DNA from: Bradyrhizobium sp. ORS 375
GTDB lineage: Bacteria > Pseudomonadota > Alphaproteobacteria > Rhizobiales > Xanthobacteraceae
NCBI RefSeq assembly: GCF_000239775.1
Contig: NZ_CAFI01000105.1
Location: 1-64,000, forward strand
DNA length: 64,000 bases
Reading direction: 5' to 3'
Part shown: piece by piece, positions 43,530-52,246 of the stretch
Numbering within the stretch: the first letter of the stretch is position 1
Layout: each line of letters starts with the position of its first letter
Position numbers and translations under genes: made by a program
Notes under the pieces: generated by a model
What the model saw: only the letters and a program-made list of their open reading frames with translations
Told to the model about the DNA's origin: nothing
Database searches by the model: none

Positions 43530-44402
43530 TTACTTTCCCCCGCCCAGCGAATGGACATACACCGCCATCGCCTTGATCGTGGTCGGGTCGAGACGGCCCT
43601 CCCAGGCCGGCATGACGCCGCCGCGGCCATTGGTGATGGTCTCGATCAGGGTCGCCTCGTCGGAGCCGTACAGCCAGATCTTGTCCGTGAGGTTCGGCGC
43701 GCCGACCTCCGGATTGCCCTTGGCGTTGTCGCCATGGCAGGCCACGCAGTTCTCGGCGAAGATCTTGGCGCCGGCCTTGGCGTCATAGCCCTGCCGGGTC
43801 GGCAGCCCCGCCAGCTCCCGCACGTAGTTGGCGACGTTGACGATCTCCGCCGGCTTCAGGATACCGTCCTTGCCGAAGGCGAGCATCTGGCCCTCACGAG
43901 TCTTGGGATGACCCGAGCGGACGCCATAGAGCAGCGTCTGCTGGATCTGCTCCAGCGAGCCGCCCCACAGCCAGTCGTCGTCGTTCAGGTTCGGGAAGCC
44001 CTTGGCGCCGGCCGCACCCGTGCCGTGGCAGGCGGCGCAATTGTCGCCGAACACGGTCTTGCCCTTGGCACGCGCCAGGGCCAGCATCGCCGGATCCTTT
44101 TCGATGTCGGCGAGCGAGGCGGTCGCGAGCGCCGCCATCTTGGCGCCGCGGATCTTCTCGAGGTTGGCAAGCTCGACCGCCACGTCCGCGCGGGACGAGT
44201 AGCCGAACAGCCCTGCCGTGTTGCTGGAGATGGTCGGCCAGGCCGGATACACGATCCAGTAGCCGATCGCCCAGACGATGGTGATGTAGAAGGTGATCAC
44301 CCACCACCGCGGCAGCGGGGTGTTGAGCTCCTTGATGCCGTCCCAGGCGTGGCCCGTCGTGGCGGTGCCGGAGACGCTGTCGACTTCGGTATGGTCAGCC
44401 AT
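43530..44402 (-). CDS. fixP: cbb3 oxidase subunit III (dihaem c-type cytochrome)
   Basis: 290 residues. One membrane helix near residues 34-56 (WWVITFYITIVWAIGYWIVYPAW) anchors two cytochrome c domains. Haem attachment sites are C122-A-A-C-H126 and C219-V-A-C-H223. The start at 44402 (MADHTEV) is chosen; the longer frame would run into fixQ. FixP accepts electrons from the bc1 complex and passes them on to FixO/FixN. It follows fixQ by 7 bases. Confidence 0.97.
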   Translation of the reverse strand: MADHTEVDSVSGTATTGHAWDGIKELNTPLPRWWVITFYITIVWAIGYWIVYPAWPTISSNTAGLFGYSSRADVAVELANLEKIRGAKMAALATASLADIEKDPAMLALARAKGKTVFGDNCAACHGTGAAGAKGFPNLNDDDWLWGGSLEQIQQTLLYGVRSGHPKTREGQMLAFGKDGILKPAEIVNVANYVRELAGLPTRQGYDAKAGAKIFAENCVACHGDNAKGNPEVGAPNLTDKIWLYGSDEATLIETITNGRGGVMPAWEGRLDPTTIKAMAVYVHSLGGGK

Positions 44403-44409
44403 GTTGAGT

Positions 44410-44574
44410 TTACTCCTCCCGCAACGGCATGCTCGCCGCCTCATCGAAAGCGGCCTTGTTGCGAGGCCAGAGGGCGTAGGTGACGATCGCGATGAAGATC
44501 GCGACAAAGATCGGGGTCCACAGCGTCGTCACGAGTGACGACGCGATGTTCTCGACTGCAAGGATGGGCTTCAT
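44410..44574 (-). CDS. fixQ: cbb3 oxidase small subunit FixQ/CcoQ
   Basis: 54 residues, too short for routine ORF calling. One membrane helix (WTPIFVAIFIAIVTYALWP) is followed by RNKAAFDEAASMPLREE, the charged tail of CcoQ proteins. Stabilises the assembled cbb3 oxidase. It begins 18 bases after fixO and ends 7 bases before the fixP start. Confidence 0.95.
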   Translation of the reverse strand: MKPILAVENIASSLVTTLWTPIFVAIFIAIVTYALWPRNKAAFDEAASMPLREE

Positions 44575-44592
44575 GATGTCAGGCTCCCGATC

Positions 44593-45327
44593 TCAGCGCA
44601 GATTGGCTTTTTCGTTGTAGATCTTGAAGTCGACCAGGGTGCCGAGCATCTGCAGATACGCGACCAGCGCATCCATTTCCGTCGGCGCCCCCGCCTTGCC
44701 GTCGAAGTTGCGCACCACCGCCTTCGGATAGCGCTTGGTGAGCGCCTCCGCGCCGGCATTGTCCGGATCGACCTGCGCCTTCAAGTCGGCGGCGGCGTTG
44801 GCGATCTGGTCCTCGGTGTAGGGCACGCCCACGGCCCGCAACGTCTTGAGATGGTCGGCGACGTTGTCGGCGTTCAGCTCGGTCTCCTTCAGGAAGGGAT
44901 AGCCGGGCATGATCGACTGCGGAACGATGGCGCGCGGGTTGGTCAGGTGCGTGACGTGCCAGTCGTCGGAGTACTTGTTGCCGACGCGGGCGAGATCAGG
45001 ACCTGTGCGCTTGGAGCCCCACTGGAACGGGTGGTCGTACATGCTCTCCGCGGCGAGCGAGAAGTGGCCGTAGCGCTCCACTTCGTCACGCAGCGGACGC
45101 ACCATCTGCGAGTGGCAGAGATAGCAGCCCTCGCGGACATAGATGTTGCGGCCGGCGAGCTCCAGCGGCGTGTAGGGACGCACGCCGTCGACCGCCTCGA
45201 TCGTGCTCTTCAGGTAGAAGAGCGGAGTGATCTCGACGAGGCCGCCGATCGCGATCACCAGCAGGATGCCGATGACCAGGATGATCGAGTTCTTCTCGAA
45301 GACTTGGTGTCGTTGCCAGAATGACAT
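44593..45327 (-). CDS. fixO: cbb3 oxidase subunit II (monohaem c-type cytochrome)
   Basis: 244 residues. An N-terminal membrane helix ([24 protein letters not shown]) is followed by a periplasmic cytochrome c domain with the C-Y-L-C-H haem site ([16 protein letters not shown]). The family-typical [21 protein letters not shown] and IMPGYPFL motifs are present. ATG at 45327. It is preceded by fixN with 11 bases between. Confidence 0.97.
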   Translation of the reverse strand: MSFWQRHQVFEKNSIILVIGILLVIAIGGLVEITPLFYLKSTIEAVDGVRPYTPLELAGRNIYVREGCYLCHSQMVRPLRDEVERYGHFSLAAESMYDHPFQWGSKRTGPDLARVGNKYSDDWHVTHLTNPRAIVPQSIMPGYPFLKETELNADNVADHLKTLRAVGVPYTEDQIANAAADLKAQVDPDNAGAEALTKRYPKAVVRNFDGKAGAPTEMDALVAYLQMLGTLVDFKIYNEKANLR

Positions 45328-45338
45328 GGTTGGATACC

Positions 45339-46985
45339 TCACTCCGCCGGCTGAAGGGCGACGGGCGACTGAACCTCTTCCTCACCGACCCGGACCGTCA
45401 TCCAGAGATTGTAGGCCATGATGAGGGAGCCGATCAGGAACAGCGCGCCACCGGCGGCACGGATGATGTAGAAGGGGTGCATCGCCTCGACGGTCTCGAT
45501 GAAGGAGTATTCGAGGAAGCCGAGCGCCGTGTAGGACCGCCACATCAGACCCTGCAGGATGCCCGAGACCCACATCGCGGAGATGTAGAGCACGATGCCC
45601 AGCGTGGCCGTCCAGAAGTGCCAGTTCACCAGCTTGAGGCTGTAGAGACCCTTGCGGTTCCAGATCCACGGCACGAGGCAGTACAGCGCGCCGAAGGACA
45701 CGAAGCCGACCCAGCCGAGCGCACCGGAGTGCACGTGACCGATGGTCCAGTCGGTGTAGTGGCTGAGCGAGTTGACCACCTTGATCGACATCATCGGACC
45801 TTCGAAGGTCGACATGCCATAGAAGGCCACCGACACCACCAGCATGCGCAGCACCGGGTCCGTCCGCAGCTTATCCCACGCACCGGACAGGGTCATCAGG
45901 CCGTTGATCATGCCGCCCCAGGAGGGCATCCACAGCATGATCGAGAAGGTCATGCCGAGCGTCTGCGTCCAGTCCGGCAGCGCCGTATAGTGCAGATGGT
46001 GCGGGCCGGCCCAGATGTAGAGGAAGATCAGCGCCCAGAAGTGGATGATCGACAGCCGGTAGGAATAGACCGGACGCTCCGCCCGCTTAGGGATGAAGTA
46101 GTACATGATGGCGAGGAAGCCGGCGGTCAGGAAGAAGCCGACCGCGTTGTGGCCGTACCACCACTGGAACATCGCATCCTGCACGCCGCCCCAGGCGATG
46201 TAGGACTTCGAGCCGAAGAACGACACAGGAAGCGCCGGGTTGTTGCCGAGATGCAGCACGGCGATCGTGACGATGAAGGCCAGATAGAACCAGTTCGCCA
46301 CGAAGATGTGCGGCTCCTTGCGCTTGATGATCGTCGTCAGGAAAACGAGCAGATAGACCACCCAGACGATCGTCAGCCACAGATCGGAGTACCACTCCGG
46401 CTCGGCGTACTCCTTGCCCTCGGTGACGCCGAGCAGATAGCCGGTGCCCGCGATGAGGATGAAGAAGTTGTAGCCGACCACCACGAACCACGGCGCCAGG
46501 TCGCCGGCGAGGCGGACGCGGCAGGTGCGCTGCACGACGTAGAACGAGGTCGCCAGGAGCACGTTGCCGCCGAAGGCGAAGATCACCGCCGAGGTATGCA
46601 GCGGGCGCAGGCGGCCGAAGCTGGTCCAGGGCAGATCGAAGTTCAGCGCCGGCCAGGCGAGCTGCGAGGCAATGATGAGGCCGACGGCGAAGCCGGCGAT
46701 GCCCCAGAACATCGCCATGAACGAGGAGAACTTGATCGGACCGAGGTTGTAGTTCGGCCGGCCATTGATCTCCTGCGCCGGCAGGTCGCCGCGCTCGAAG
46801 TAGCGATTGAGGATGAAGAAGACGGACGCCGCGCTGGCGGCAGCCGCGAGCGAGGCGTGAAACGCGAAAGCCGTATCGAGTGCCTTCGCCGCAGCGAAGA
46901 CGCACAAGAAGGCGGTGACGGCGAAAATGAGCGACAGCCCACTCTCGCCGATGGTCATGGATTTTGTTGGTGAGGACGCGCTCAT
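45339..46985 (-). CDS. fixN: cbb3-type cytochrome oxidase catalytic subunit I
   Basis: 548 residues with about twelve membrane helices. Haem and CuB ligands are recognisable in [42 protein letters not shown] and [13 protein letters not shown]. It reduces O2 to water with very high affinity, needed for microaerobic and symbiotic respiration. The start at 46985 (MSASSPTK) is preferred. A FixK box lies 56 bases upstream. The operon is fixNOQP, all leftward. Confidence 0.97.
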   Translation of the reverse strand: MSASSPTKSMTIGESGLSLIFAVTAFLCVFAAAKALDTAFAFHASLAAAASAASVFFILNRYFERGDLPAQEINGRPNYNLGPIKFSSFMAMFWGIAGFAVGLIIASQLAWPALNFDLPWTSFGRLRPLHTSAVIFAFGGNVLLATSFYVVQRTCRVRLAGDLAPWFVVVGYNFFILIAGTGYLLGVTEGKEYAEPEWYSDLWLTIVWVVYLLVFLTTIIKRKEPHIFVANWFYLAFIVTIAVLHLGNNPALPVSFFGSKSYIAWGGVQDAMFQWWYGHNAVGFFLTAGFLAIMYYFIPKRAERPVYSYRLSIIHFWALIFLYIWAGPHHLHYTALPDWTQTLGMTFSIMLWMPSWGGMINGLMTLSGAWDKLRTDPVLRMLVVSVAFYGMSTFEGPMMSIKVVNSLSHYTDWTIGHVHSGALGWVGFVSFGALYCLVPWIWNRKGLYSLKLVNWHFWTATLGIVLYISAMWVSGILQGLMWRSYTALGFLEYSFIETVEAMHPFYIIRAAGGALFLIGSLIMAYNLWMTVRVGEEEVQSPVALQPAE

Positions 46986-47041
46986 GCGGAATCTCGCTGA
47001 AAGAACACGAGACCAGCAACCATAATCGCCCACACGTGGAA

Positions 47042-47055
47042 TTGATCGAAATCAA
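47042..47055. promoter_or_regulatory. FixK/FNR-type box of fixNOQP
   Basis: TTGATCGAAATCAA is a perfect TTGAT-N4-ATCAA palindrome centred 63 bases before the fixN start codon. FixK2 activation of fixNOQP in low oxygen is established in Bradyrhizobium. Confidence 0.85.
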
Positions 47056-47129
47056 CCTTGCGACCCGTTCGCCGGTAAAGAGCCGGAATGTTGCCTCGTC
47101 AGAGCAAGGCGCGGCGCTCGCAAGCACTT

Positions 47130-47158
47130 CGTCCCGCACGCCAAAGGCGTACGGGACG
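47130..47158. terminator. Hairpin between the CBS gene and fixN
   Basis: CGTCCCGCACGCC-AAA-GGCGTACGGGACG pairs over 13 bases with one mismatch, 68 bases after the CBS gene stop. It separates the stress/CBS genes from the fixN promoter. No T-run. Confidence 0.5.
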
Positions 47159-47226
47159 ATCAGGTCTTAGACTTCCGTATCAGTTAAGGAGCACGACGCC
47201 CGCCGTCCGTCGGCCGTCAATCCCCG

Positions 47227-47652
47227 TCAATCCTTGGCCGCCGCCGCGAGCGCCCGAACGATATCCTCGCGGGCGATGATGCCGACGAGGCGATTGTCGC
47301 CGTCGGTGACGGGCAGGCTGCGGATGCGGTGCTCGACCATCAGCTGTAGCACGCGCGTCAGCTTGGTGTCCGGCCTGACATAGATGAACTCGGACGTCAT
47401 CACGTCGGCGACCGTCCGGTTCATCAGGTCGCTGTAGCGCGGCAGCATCTGGTTGGGCGTGAACGCAAAGCACTTCAGCACGTCGAACTTGGTCACGATG
47501 CCGATGACCTCGTCGTTCTCGACGACGGGATAGGTGTTGAAATCGTCGCGGTCGAACATGTCGCCGAGCTCGCGAATCGTGGTCTCGCGGGTCACGGTGG
47601 TGATGGTCCGCGTCATGTAGCTGCCAGCGGTGTCCTCGAGAAATTTGTACAA
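47227..47652 (-). CDS. CBS-domain protein beside the fix genes
   Basis: 141 residues with two CBS motifs in tandem: YMTRTITTVTRETTIRELGDMFDRDDFNTYPVVENDEVIGIVTKFDVLK and TSEFIYVRPDTKLTRVLQLMVEHRIRSLPVTDGDNRLVGIIAREDIV. CBS pairs bind adenosyl nucleotides and act as energy sensors. The start is a TTG at 47652 because the first CBS domain begins right after it; the first in-frame ATG (47616) would cut the domain. It follows the universal stress gene by 35 bases and likely shares its FixK control. Confidence 0.88.
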   Translation of the reverse strand: MYKFLEDTAGSYMTRTITTVTRETTIRELGDMFDRDDFNTYPVVENDEVIGIVTKFDVLKCFAFTPNQMLPRYSDLMNRTVADVMTSEFIYVRPDTKLTRVLQLMVEHRIRSLPVTDGDNRLVGIIAREDIVRALAAAAKD

Positions 47653-47687
47653 GGCGGCAATCCTATTCTCGGTGGAGCGGTTGAATT

Positions 47688-48521
47688 TTAGTGCGACAGC
47701 AGCACGCAGCGCTCGGCACGCGTGACGAGATGTTCGGTGACGCCGCCGAGCACGAGCTCGCGGAATCGCGAATGACCATAGGCGCCGGCCACGATCAGAC
47801 CCGCCGTGAAATCGGCGGCGACGGCATCGAGCCTGGCGGCGACGTTGCGCCCCTGCCCCGGCTCCTCGACCCGGGCCGAGGCAACGATGTCGTGACGGCG
47901 AAGCCAGGCGACCACGTCGTCGAGCCGCGCCTCGCAGGCATCGAACTCCGACGTATTCTCCAGGATCTCGACGACGACCACGTCGCTCGCCTTGGCGAGC
48001 AGCGGCAGCGCATCGCCCACCGCGCGGCGCGCCTCCGGCGTCTCCTTCCAGGCGACCAGCACGGTGCCGAGGTCGAGCCAGTTCGCCGTGTCCGGCACCA
48101 CGAGCAGCGGCCGGCCGGCCTGCATCACCAGATCCTTTGGACTGGCGGTCGCGTAGGCATCGGCCACGCCGGAGGGCGCGCTGCCCGTGACGAGGATGTC
48201 GGCGGCGCGCACCTGCGACAGCGCATGGCGGATGGGAAAATCCAGCGCGCTGCGCCAGCTCAATGGCGCGGCGCGATCACCGATCACCGATCGGAACTGC
48301 TGCTCGAGCTCGCCGAGCCTGGCCTGCAGGGCAGCTTCGCCCTGCTCGATCAGGTCCTGCGCCTGCTCGCCCGTCGTGAAATACAGCGGCGGCGTGAATT
48401 CCGCGGCGGCCACGCCGATGATTCCGGCGCCGAATCGGGCCGCAAGATCGCTTGCGACCTGAAGGCGGGCCTCATTGGGCTGGTTGAGCGCAAGGCTCAC
48501 CATGACAGTCGAGAGCGTCAT
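47688..48521 (-). CDS. Universal stress protein with two UspA domains
   Basis: 277 residues. Two UspA-like halves are present: residues 1-140, where the ATP motif is degenerate, and 150-277, ending with the motif GLIVAGAYGHSRFRELVLGGVTEHLVTRAERCVLL (G-x2-G-x9-G-S/T type). It probably binds ATP or acts in anaerobic survival. It is leftward, divergent from fixL, with a FixK-like box 57 bases ahead. In Bradyrhizobium such a gene in the fix region is typically oxygen-regulated. Confidence 0.88.
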   Translation of the reverse strand: MTLSTVMVSLALNQPNEARLQVASDLAARFGAGIIGVAAAEFTPPLYFTTGEQAQDLIEQGEAALQARLGELEQQFRSVIGDRAAPLSWRSALDFPIRHALSQVRAADILVTGSAPSGVADAYATASPKDLVMQAGRPLLVVPDTANWLDLGTVLVAWKETPEARRAVGDALPLLAKASDVVVVEILENTSEFDACEARLDDVVAWLRRHDIVASARVEEPGQGRNVAARLDAVAADFTAGLIVAGAYGHSRFRELVLGGVTEHLVTRAERCVLLSH

Positions 48522-48578
48522 CCCGCCTCTCCAAACATTGCTTCCATGCAGCTCTTAGAGGTGAAATCACCCCCCGCG

Positions 48579-48592
48579 ATGAGATAGATCAA
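48579..48592. promoter_or_regulatory. FixK-like box of the universal stress gene
   Basis: Read leftward TTGATCTATCTCAT: a perfect left half and a right half differing from TCAA in the last base. Its edge is 57 bases before the coding start, matching fixN and fixG. Confidence 0.55.
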
Positions 48593-48690
48593 GGTGCAAC
48601 CGCGGACCTCGCACGGCCAGCGCGTGATGGAACCCGGGCTGAATCGGAGAAAGCCTTGAATTGTCGAACCAAAGTTTAAGTCGGCCCGGG

Positions 48691-48704
48691 TTGCAGACGC
48701 GCAA
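48691..48704. promoter_or_regulatory. TTGC-N6-GCAA box near the fixL promoter
   Basis: TTGCAGACGCGCAA matches the TTG-N8-CAA core used by FixK2. It stands right before a TATAGAAT -10-like sequence (48710-48717), so binding would compete with polymerase rather than activate. Confidence 0.35.
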
Positions 48705-48802
48705 TCTGGTATAGAATACGGGGCTCGGCCATTTCGGTCGGCGCGGCTGTCCGGCAACAGGGTTTTCCCGACCACCAAGGCGAATCGATCGAAGGTCTCG
48801 AA

Positions 48803-50314
48803 GTGCGCGGCGTTCCTCAACCGTTCCCGGACGCGTCCGTCCGCCCCAACGACGCTCATGCGTTGGGCTTCGGCGCGTGGGATCTCGATTTCGCGAGCGG
48901 CGAATTCTACTGGTCGTCGACCACGCGGAAGCTGTTCGGGATCTCGGAGGATGAGCCGGTGACCTATGGCTCGTTCCTGGCGCTGCTCGGCGGACAGGAT
49001 CGGGCGCCGGTGGAAGCGGCGATCGAGCATGCGCGCCACCAGGGCACCTGGTTCGACATGTCGTTCAAGATGCCGAGCGGCGGCCACTGGATCCGGGTGC
49101 TCGCCGGCGTGGTTCCTGACGACGCCGGCCAGCCGCGCCACCTCCGCGGCATCGCCCTCGACATCGACCAGGAGAAGCGGCTGGAAGAGGCCCTGCGGCT
49201 GCGCGAGCAGCACTTCCGCTCGATCCTGGACACCGTGCCCGACGCCATGATCGTGATCGACGGCGGCGGCATCATCCAGTTCTTCAGCGCCGCGGCGGAG
49301 CGGATGTTCGGCTATACCGAGGAGGAGGCCGTCGGCCTCGACGTCAGCGAGCTGATGCCGGAGCCGGACCGTTCGCGCCATGCCGGCTATCTCACCCGTT
49401 ATCATGGCACCCGCGAACGCCACATCATCGGCATCGGCCGCATCGTGACCGGCCGGCGCCGTGACGGCACGACCTTCCCGATGCATCTGTCGATCGGCGA
49501 GATGCAGTCCGGCGGCAAGCCCTATTTCACCGGCTTCGCCCATGACCTCACCGAGCACCAGCAGACCCAGGCGCGGTTGCGCGAATTGCAGTCGGAGCTG
49601 GTCCACGTCTCGCGCCTCAGCGCGATGGGCGAGATGGCCTCGGCGCTGGCGCACGAGCTCAACCAGCCGCTCGCCGCGATCAGCAACTACATGAAGGGCT
49701 CGCGCCGGCTGCTCACCGGCAGCAGCGATCCGAACACGCCCAAGATCGAGAGCGCGATGGACCGCGCCGCCGAGCAGGCGATCCGCGCCGGGCAGATCAT
49801 CCGGCGGCTGCGCGACTTCGTCTCGCGCGGCGAATCGGAAAAGCGCGTCGAGAGCCTGTCGAAGCTGATCGAGGAAGCCGGCGCGCTCGGCCTCGCCGGC
49901 GCCCGCGAGCAGAACGTCCAGCTGCGGTTCCAGCTCAACCCCGATGCCGACCTCGTGCTGGCCGACCGCGTGCAGATCCAGCAGGTGCTGGTCAACCTGT
50001 TCCGCAACGCCCTCGAGGCGATGTCCCATTCCGAGCCGCGCGAGCTCGCAGCCACCAATCGCAGGATCAGCGACGACTTGATCGAGATCGCCGTCTCCGA
50101 TACCGGGACGGGATTCCACGACGACGTCATGCCCAATCTTTTCAAGACCTTCTTCACCACCAAGGATACCGGAATGGGAGTCGGCCTTTCGATCAGCCGT
50201 ACCATCATCGAGGCCCATGGCGGGCGCATGTGGGCCGAGAACAATGAGGCAGGCGGAGCGACATTCCGCTTCACTCTGCCGGCGGCCCCAACCAGGGTTG
50301 AGCATGATGGCTGA
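48803..50314 (+). CDS. fixL: Oxygen-sensing histidine kinase FixL
   Basis: 503 residues, soluble, as in B. diazoefficiens. An N-terminal PAS domain covers about 18-125; the haem PAS domain covers about 135-255. By alignment of the known FixL motif, proximal haem histidine is H193, with R199, H207 and R213 at the positions of R206, H214 and R220 of the B. diazoefficiens protein. The phosphoacceptor is H284 in ALAHELNQPLAAI. ATP-binding motifs DTGTGF and GMGVGLSISR follow. GTG start with AAGG ahead. Low O2 activates the kinase towards FixJ, whose gene overlaps its end. Confidence 0.97.
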   Translation: MRGVPQPFPDASVRPNDAHALGFGAWDLDFASGEFYWSSTTRKLFGISEDEPVTYGSFLALLGGQDRAPVEAAIEHARHQGTWFDMSFKMPSGGHWIRVLAGVVPDDAGQPRHLRGIALDIDQEKRLEEALRLREQHFRSILDTVPDAMIVIDGGGIIQFFSAAAERMFGYTEEEAVGLDVSELMPEPDRSRHAGYLTRYHGTRERHIIGIGRIVTGRRRDGTTFPMHLSIGEMQSGGKPYFTGFAHDLTEHQQTQARLRELQSELVHVSRLSAMGEMASALAHELNQPLAAISNYMKGSRRLLTGSSDPNTPKIESAMDRAAEQAIRAGQIIRRLRDFVSRGESEKRVESLSKLIEEAGALGLAGAREQNVQLRFQLNPDADLVLADRVQIQQVLVNLFRNALEAMSHSEPRELAATNRRISDDLIEIAVSDTGTGFHDDVMPNLFKTFFTTKDTGMGVGLSISRTIIEAHGGRMWAENNEAGGATFRFTLPAAPTRVEHDG

Positions 50315-50924
50315 GCGGGCGAAGGTCTATGTGATCGACGACGACGAGGCGATGCGGGATTCGCTCAACTTCCTGCTCGATTCCTCCGGCTTCGACGTCA
50401 CGCTGTTCGACAACGCGCAAGCCTTCCTCGATCGCCTGCCGACGCTCGGCTTCGGCTGCGTGGTGTCCGACGTGCGGATGCCGGGCATCGACGGGATCGA
50501 ACTGCTCAAGCGCCTGAAGGCCACCGGCAGCAGCTTTCCGATCCTGGTGATGACCGGCCATGGTGACGTGCCGCTCGCGGTAGAGGCCATGAAGCTCGGA
50601 GCAGTCGACTTTCTCGAAAAGCCGTTCGAGGACGAGCGCCTCGTCGCCATGATCGACATGGCAATCAAGCAGGCCGAGCCGGCGGCGAAGAACGAATCGG
50701 TCACGCAGGACATTCTCGGCCGCATCGCCAGCCTCAGCCCCAGGGAGCGCCAGGTGATGGACGGCTTGATGGCCGGCCTCTCCAACAAGCTGATCGCGCG
50801 CGAATACGACATCAGCCCGCGCACCATCGAGGTCTATCGCGCCAACGTCATGACCAAGATGGGAGCGAACAGCCTCTCCGAGCTCGTCCGTCTCGCGATG
50901 CGCGCCGGTGCGCTGAAGGATTGA
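50304..50924 (+). CDS. fixJ: Response regulator FixJ
   Basis: 206 residues. Receiver domain 1-122 with acidic pocket DDD, phosphoacceptor D56 and Lys in LEKPFED. LuxR-type helix-turn-helix at about 140-200 (LSPRERQVMDGLMAGLSNKLIAREYDISPRTIEVYRANVMTKM). FixL phosphorylates it in low oxygen and it then activates fixK. The start overlaps the fixL end by 11 bases; two ATGs in a row are possible (50304 or 50307). Confidence 0.97.
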   Translation: MMAERAKVYVIDDDEAMRDSLNFLLDSSGFDVTLFDNAQAFLDRLPTLGFGCVVSDVRMPGIDGIELLKRLKATGSSFPILVMTGHGDVPLAVEAMKLGAVDFLEKPFEDERLVAMIDMAIKQAEPAAKNESVTQDILGRIASLSPRERQVMDGLMAGLSNKLIAREYDISPRTIEVYRANVMTKMGANSLSELVRLAMRAGALKD

Positions 50925-50934
50925 GCTAGATCAA
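50921..50934. promoter_or_regulatory. FixK box overlapping the fixJ stop codon
   Basis: TTGAGCTAGATCAA matches TTGA-N6-TCAA exactly. It overlaps the fixJ stop and lies 67 bases before the lone receiver gene. A TTATGTT element at 50958-50964 is at the right distance for a class II activator -10 box. Confidence 0.7.
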
Positions 50935-51001
50935 GCTGGCTTGACGGAATCGAGTGTTATGTTGTGCCTCGGTTCAACATGAACTTCTCGCGGCACGTGC
51001 G

Positions 51002-51397
51002 ATGTCGGCTCTCACAAAACCAAAGGTCTATGTAGCGGACGACGACGCTGACGTCCTCGGCTCGCTGCGATTCCTGCTGGAGGCCGATGGCTTTGACGTC
51101 CGCACGTTCCGCAGCGGCACTGCCCTCTTGAAGGCGTCGGACCATGCGCCCGTCGACTGCTTCGTGGTCGACTACAAGATGCCGGAGCTGAACGGCGTCG
51201 AGGTCGCCGAGAAATTGCGCAAGCAGGGCGCGACCGCGCCCGTGGTGTTGATCACCGGCCATTACGACGACCGGCTGGCGGCGCGCGCCGCAGCCGTCGG
51301 CATCCAGGATTTCCTGCTCAAGCCGTTGCTCGACGACAATCTGGTCAAGCGCATCCGCAAGGCGATCGCCAACGACCACCAGGCTACCGCTCCGTAG
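51002..51397 (+). CDS. Single-domain response regulator between fixJ and fixK
   Basis: 131 residues. A receiver domain only: ADDDAD acidic pocket, phosphoacceptor Asp in FVVDYKMPE, Thr in LITGHYD and Lys in LLKPLLD. It has no output domain, so it may compete for phosphate from FixL or dock to another partner. An equivalent gene stands between fixJ and fixK2 in B. diazoefficiens. The ribosome site is weak; ATG 51002 fits the receiver start. A FixK box overlaps the fixJ stop upstream. Confidence 0.9.
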   Translation: MSALTKPKVYVADDDADVLGSLRFLLEADGFDVRTFRSGTALLKASDHAPVDCFVVDYKMPELNGVEVAEKLRKQGATAPVVLITGHYDDRLAARAAAVGIQDFLLKPLLDDNLVKRIRKAIANDHQATAP

Positions 51398-51424
51398 CCT
51401 TCCGCCTGCCAGAGTCCCGCCGCA

Positions 51425-51456
51425 CCTACGTACATCTCCGTAGGGGAACCCCCTTA
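51425..51456 (+). promoter_or_regulatory. Candidate FixJ-binding region of fixK
   Basis: The palindrome CCTACG-N8-CGTAGG at 51425-51444 is followed by GGGAACCCCCTTAAG. This resembles FixJ-bound promoters of rhizobia (purine-rich then CCCTTAAG), but consensus recall is imperfect. It lies about 75 bases before the fixK start. It may also be the 3' hairpin of the receiver gene. Confidence 0.45.
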
Positions 51457-51527
51457 AGATAACGGCCCAAATGTCCTTAACGGCGGCCGCAATGTACCAC
51501 ATCGCCATCCGCCGCAAGGAGATGGTC

Positions 51528-52235
51528 ATGCTCAATCAGTCGATTACCCACCCGGTCGTCAACACCAACGCCCCCCATGCCGTCCCCTCTCCTGCCGTCA
51601 ATGCTCCCGCCGCCAACCCGTTTGCCGAGATCACCGGTCATGCGGGGCTGATCGCCAGCGAGTTCTCGTACAAGAAAGACGAGGAGATCTACGGCGAGGA
51701 CGAGCCGGCGGAGTACGTTTACCAGGTCATCTCCGGCGCCGTGCGCAGCTACAAGCTGCTGTCCGACGGCCGCCGTCAGATCGGCGCCTTCCATCTTCCC
51801 GGCGACGTGTTCGGCCTCGAGTTCGGCTCCGCGCACCGCCTCGCCGCTGAAGCCATCATCGACACCACCGTGCGCCTGGTGAAGCGCCGCAGCCTCGAGC
51901 AGGCGGCCGGCGTCGACGTCGCAGTCGCCCGCAAGCTCTGGACCATGACGGCCCACGATCTCCGCCACGCCGAAGACCACATGCTGCTGCTGGGCCGCAA
52001 GACCGCGATGGAGCGCGTCGCGACCTTCCTGCTCGAGATGGACCGCCGTCTCGCGGTGGCCGGCATGATGGCGCTGCCGATGTGCCGCCGCGATATCGGC
52101 GACTATCTCGGCCTCACGCTGGAGACCGTGTCCCGCGCGCTGTCGCAGCTGCAGAGCCAGGGCATTCTCGGCTTCTCCGGCGCCCGCCAGATCGTGCTGC
52201 GCAACCGCCAGCGCCTGCGGAGCATGGACGCCTGA
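51528..52235 (+). CDS. fixK: Crp/Fnr-type regulator FixK (FixK2)
   Basis: 235 residues, close to the 232 of B. diazoefficiens FixK2. A nucleotide-fold effector domain covers about 35-150 without the FNR iron-sulfur cysteines. The helix-turn-helix is CRRDIGDYLGLTLETVSRALSQLQSQGIL. The only cysteine, C186, matches the redox-sensitive Cys183 of FixK2 (offset 3). It activates fixNOQP, fixGHIS and other genes at TTGA-N6-TCAA boxes. The ATG at 51528 has AAGGAG 6 bases ahead; earlier ATGs at 51492 and 51471 are possible but less supported. Confidence 0.93.
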   Translation: MLNQSITHPVVNTNAPHAVPSPAVNAPAANPFAEITGHAGLIASEFSYKKDEEIYGEDEPAEYVYQVISGAVRSYKLLSDGRRQIGAFHLPGDVFGLEFGSAHRLAAEAIIDTTVRLVKRRSLEQAAGVDVAVARKLWTMTAHDLRHAEDHMLLLGRKTAMERVATFLLEMDRRLAVAGMMALPMCRRDIGDYLGLTLETVSRALSQLQSQGILGFSGARQIVLRNRQRLRSMDA

Positions 52236-52246
52236 AGGATCCGCTC

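Noticed and set aside
41684-43576. 630-residue rightward open frame opposite fixG
   Set aside because: Antisense shadow; Asp/His/Arg-rich composition and no recognisable feature.
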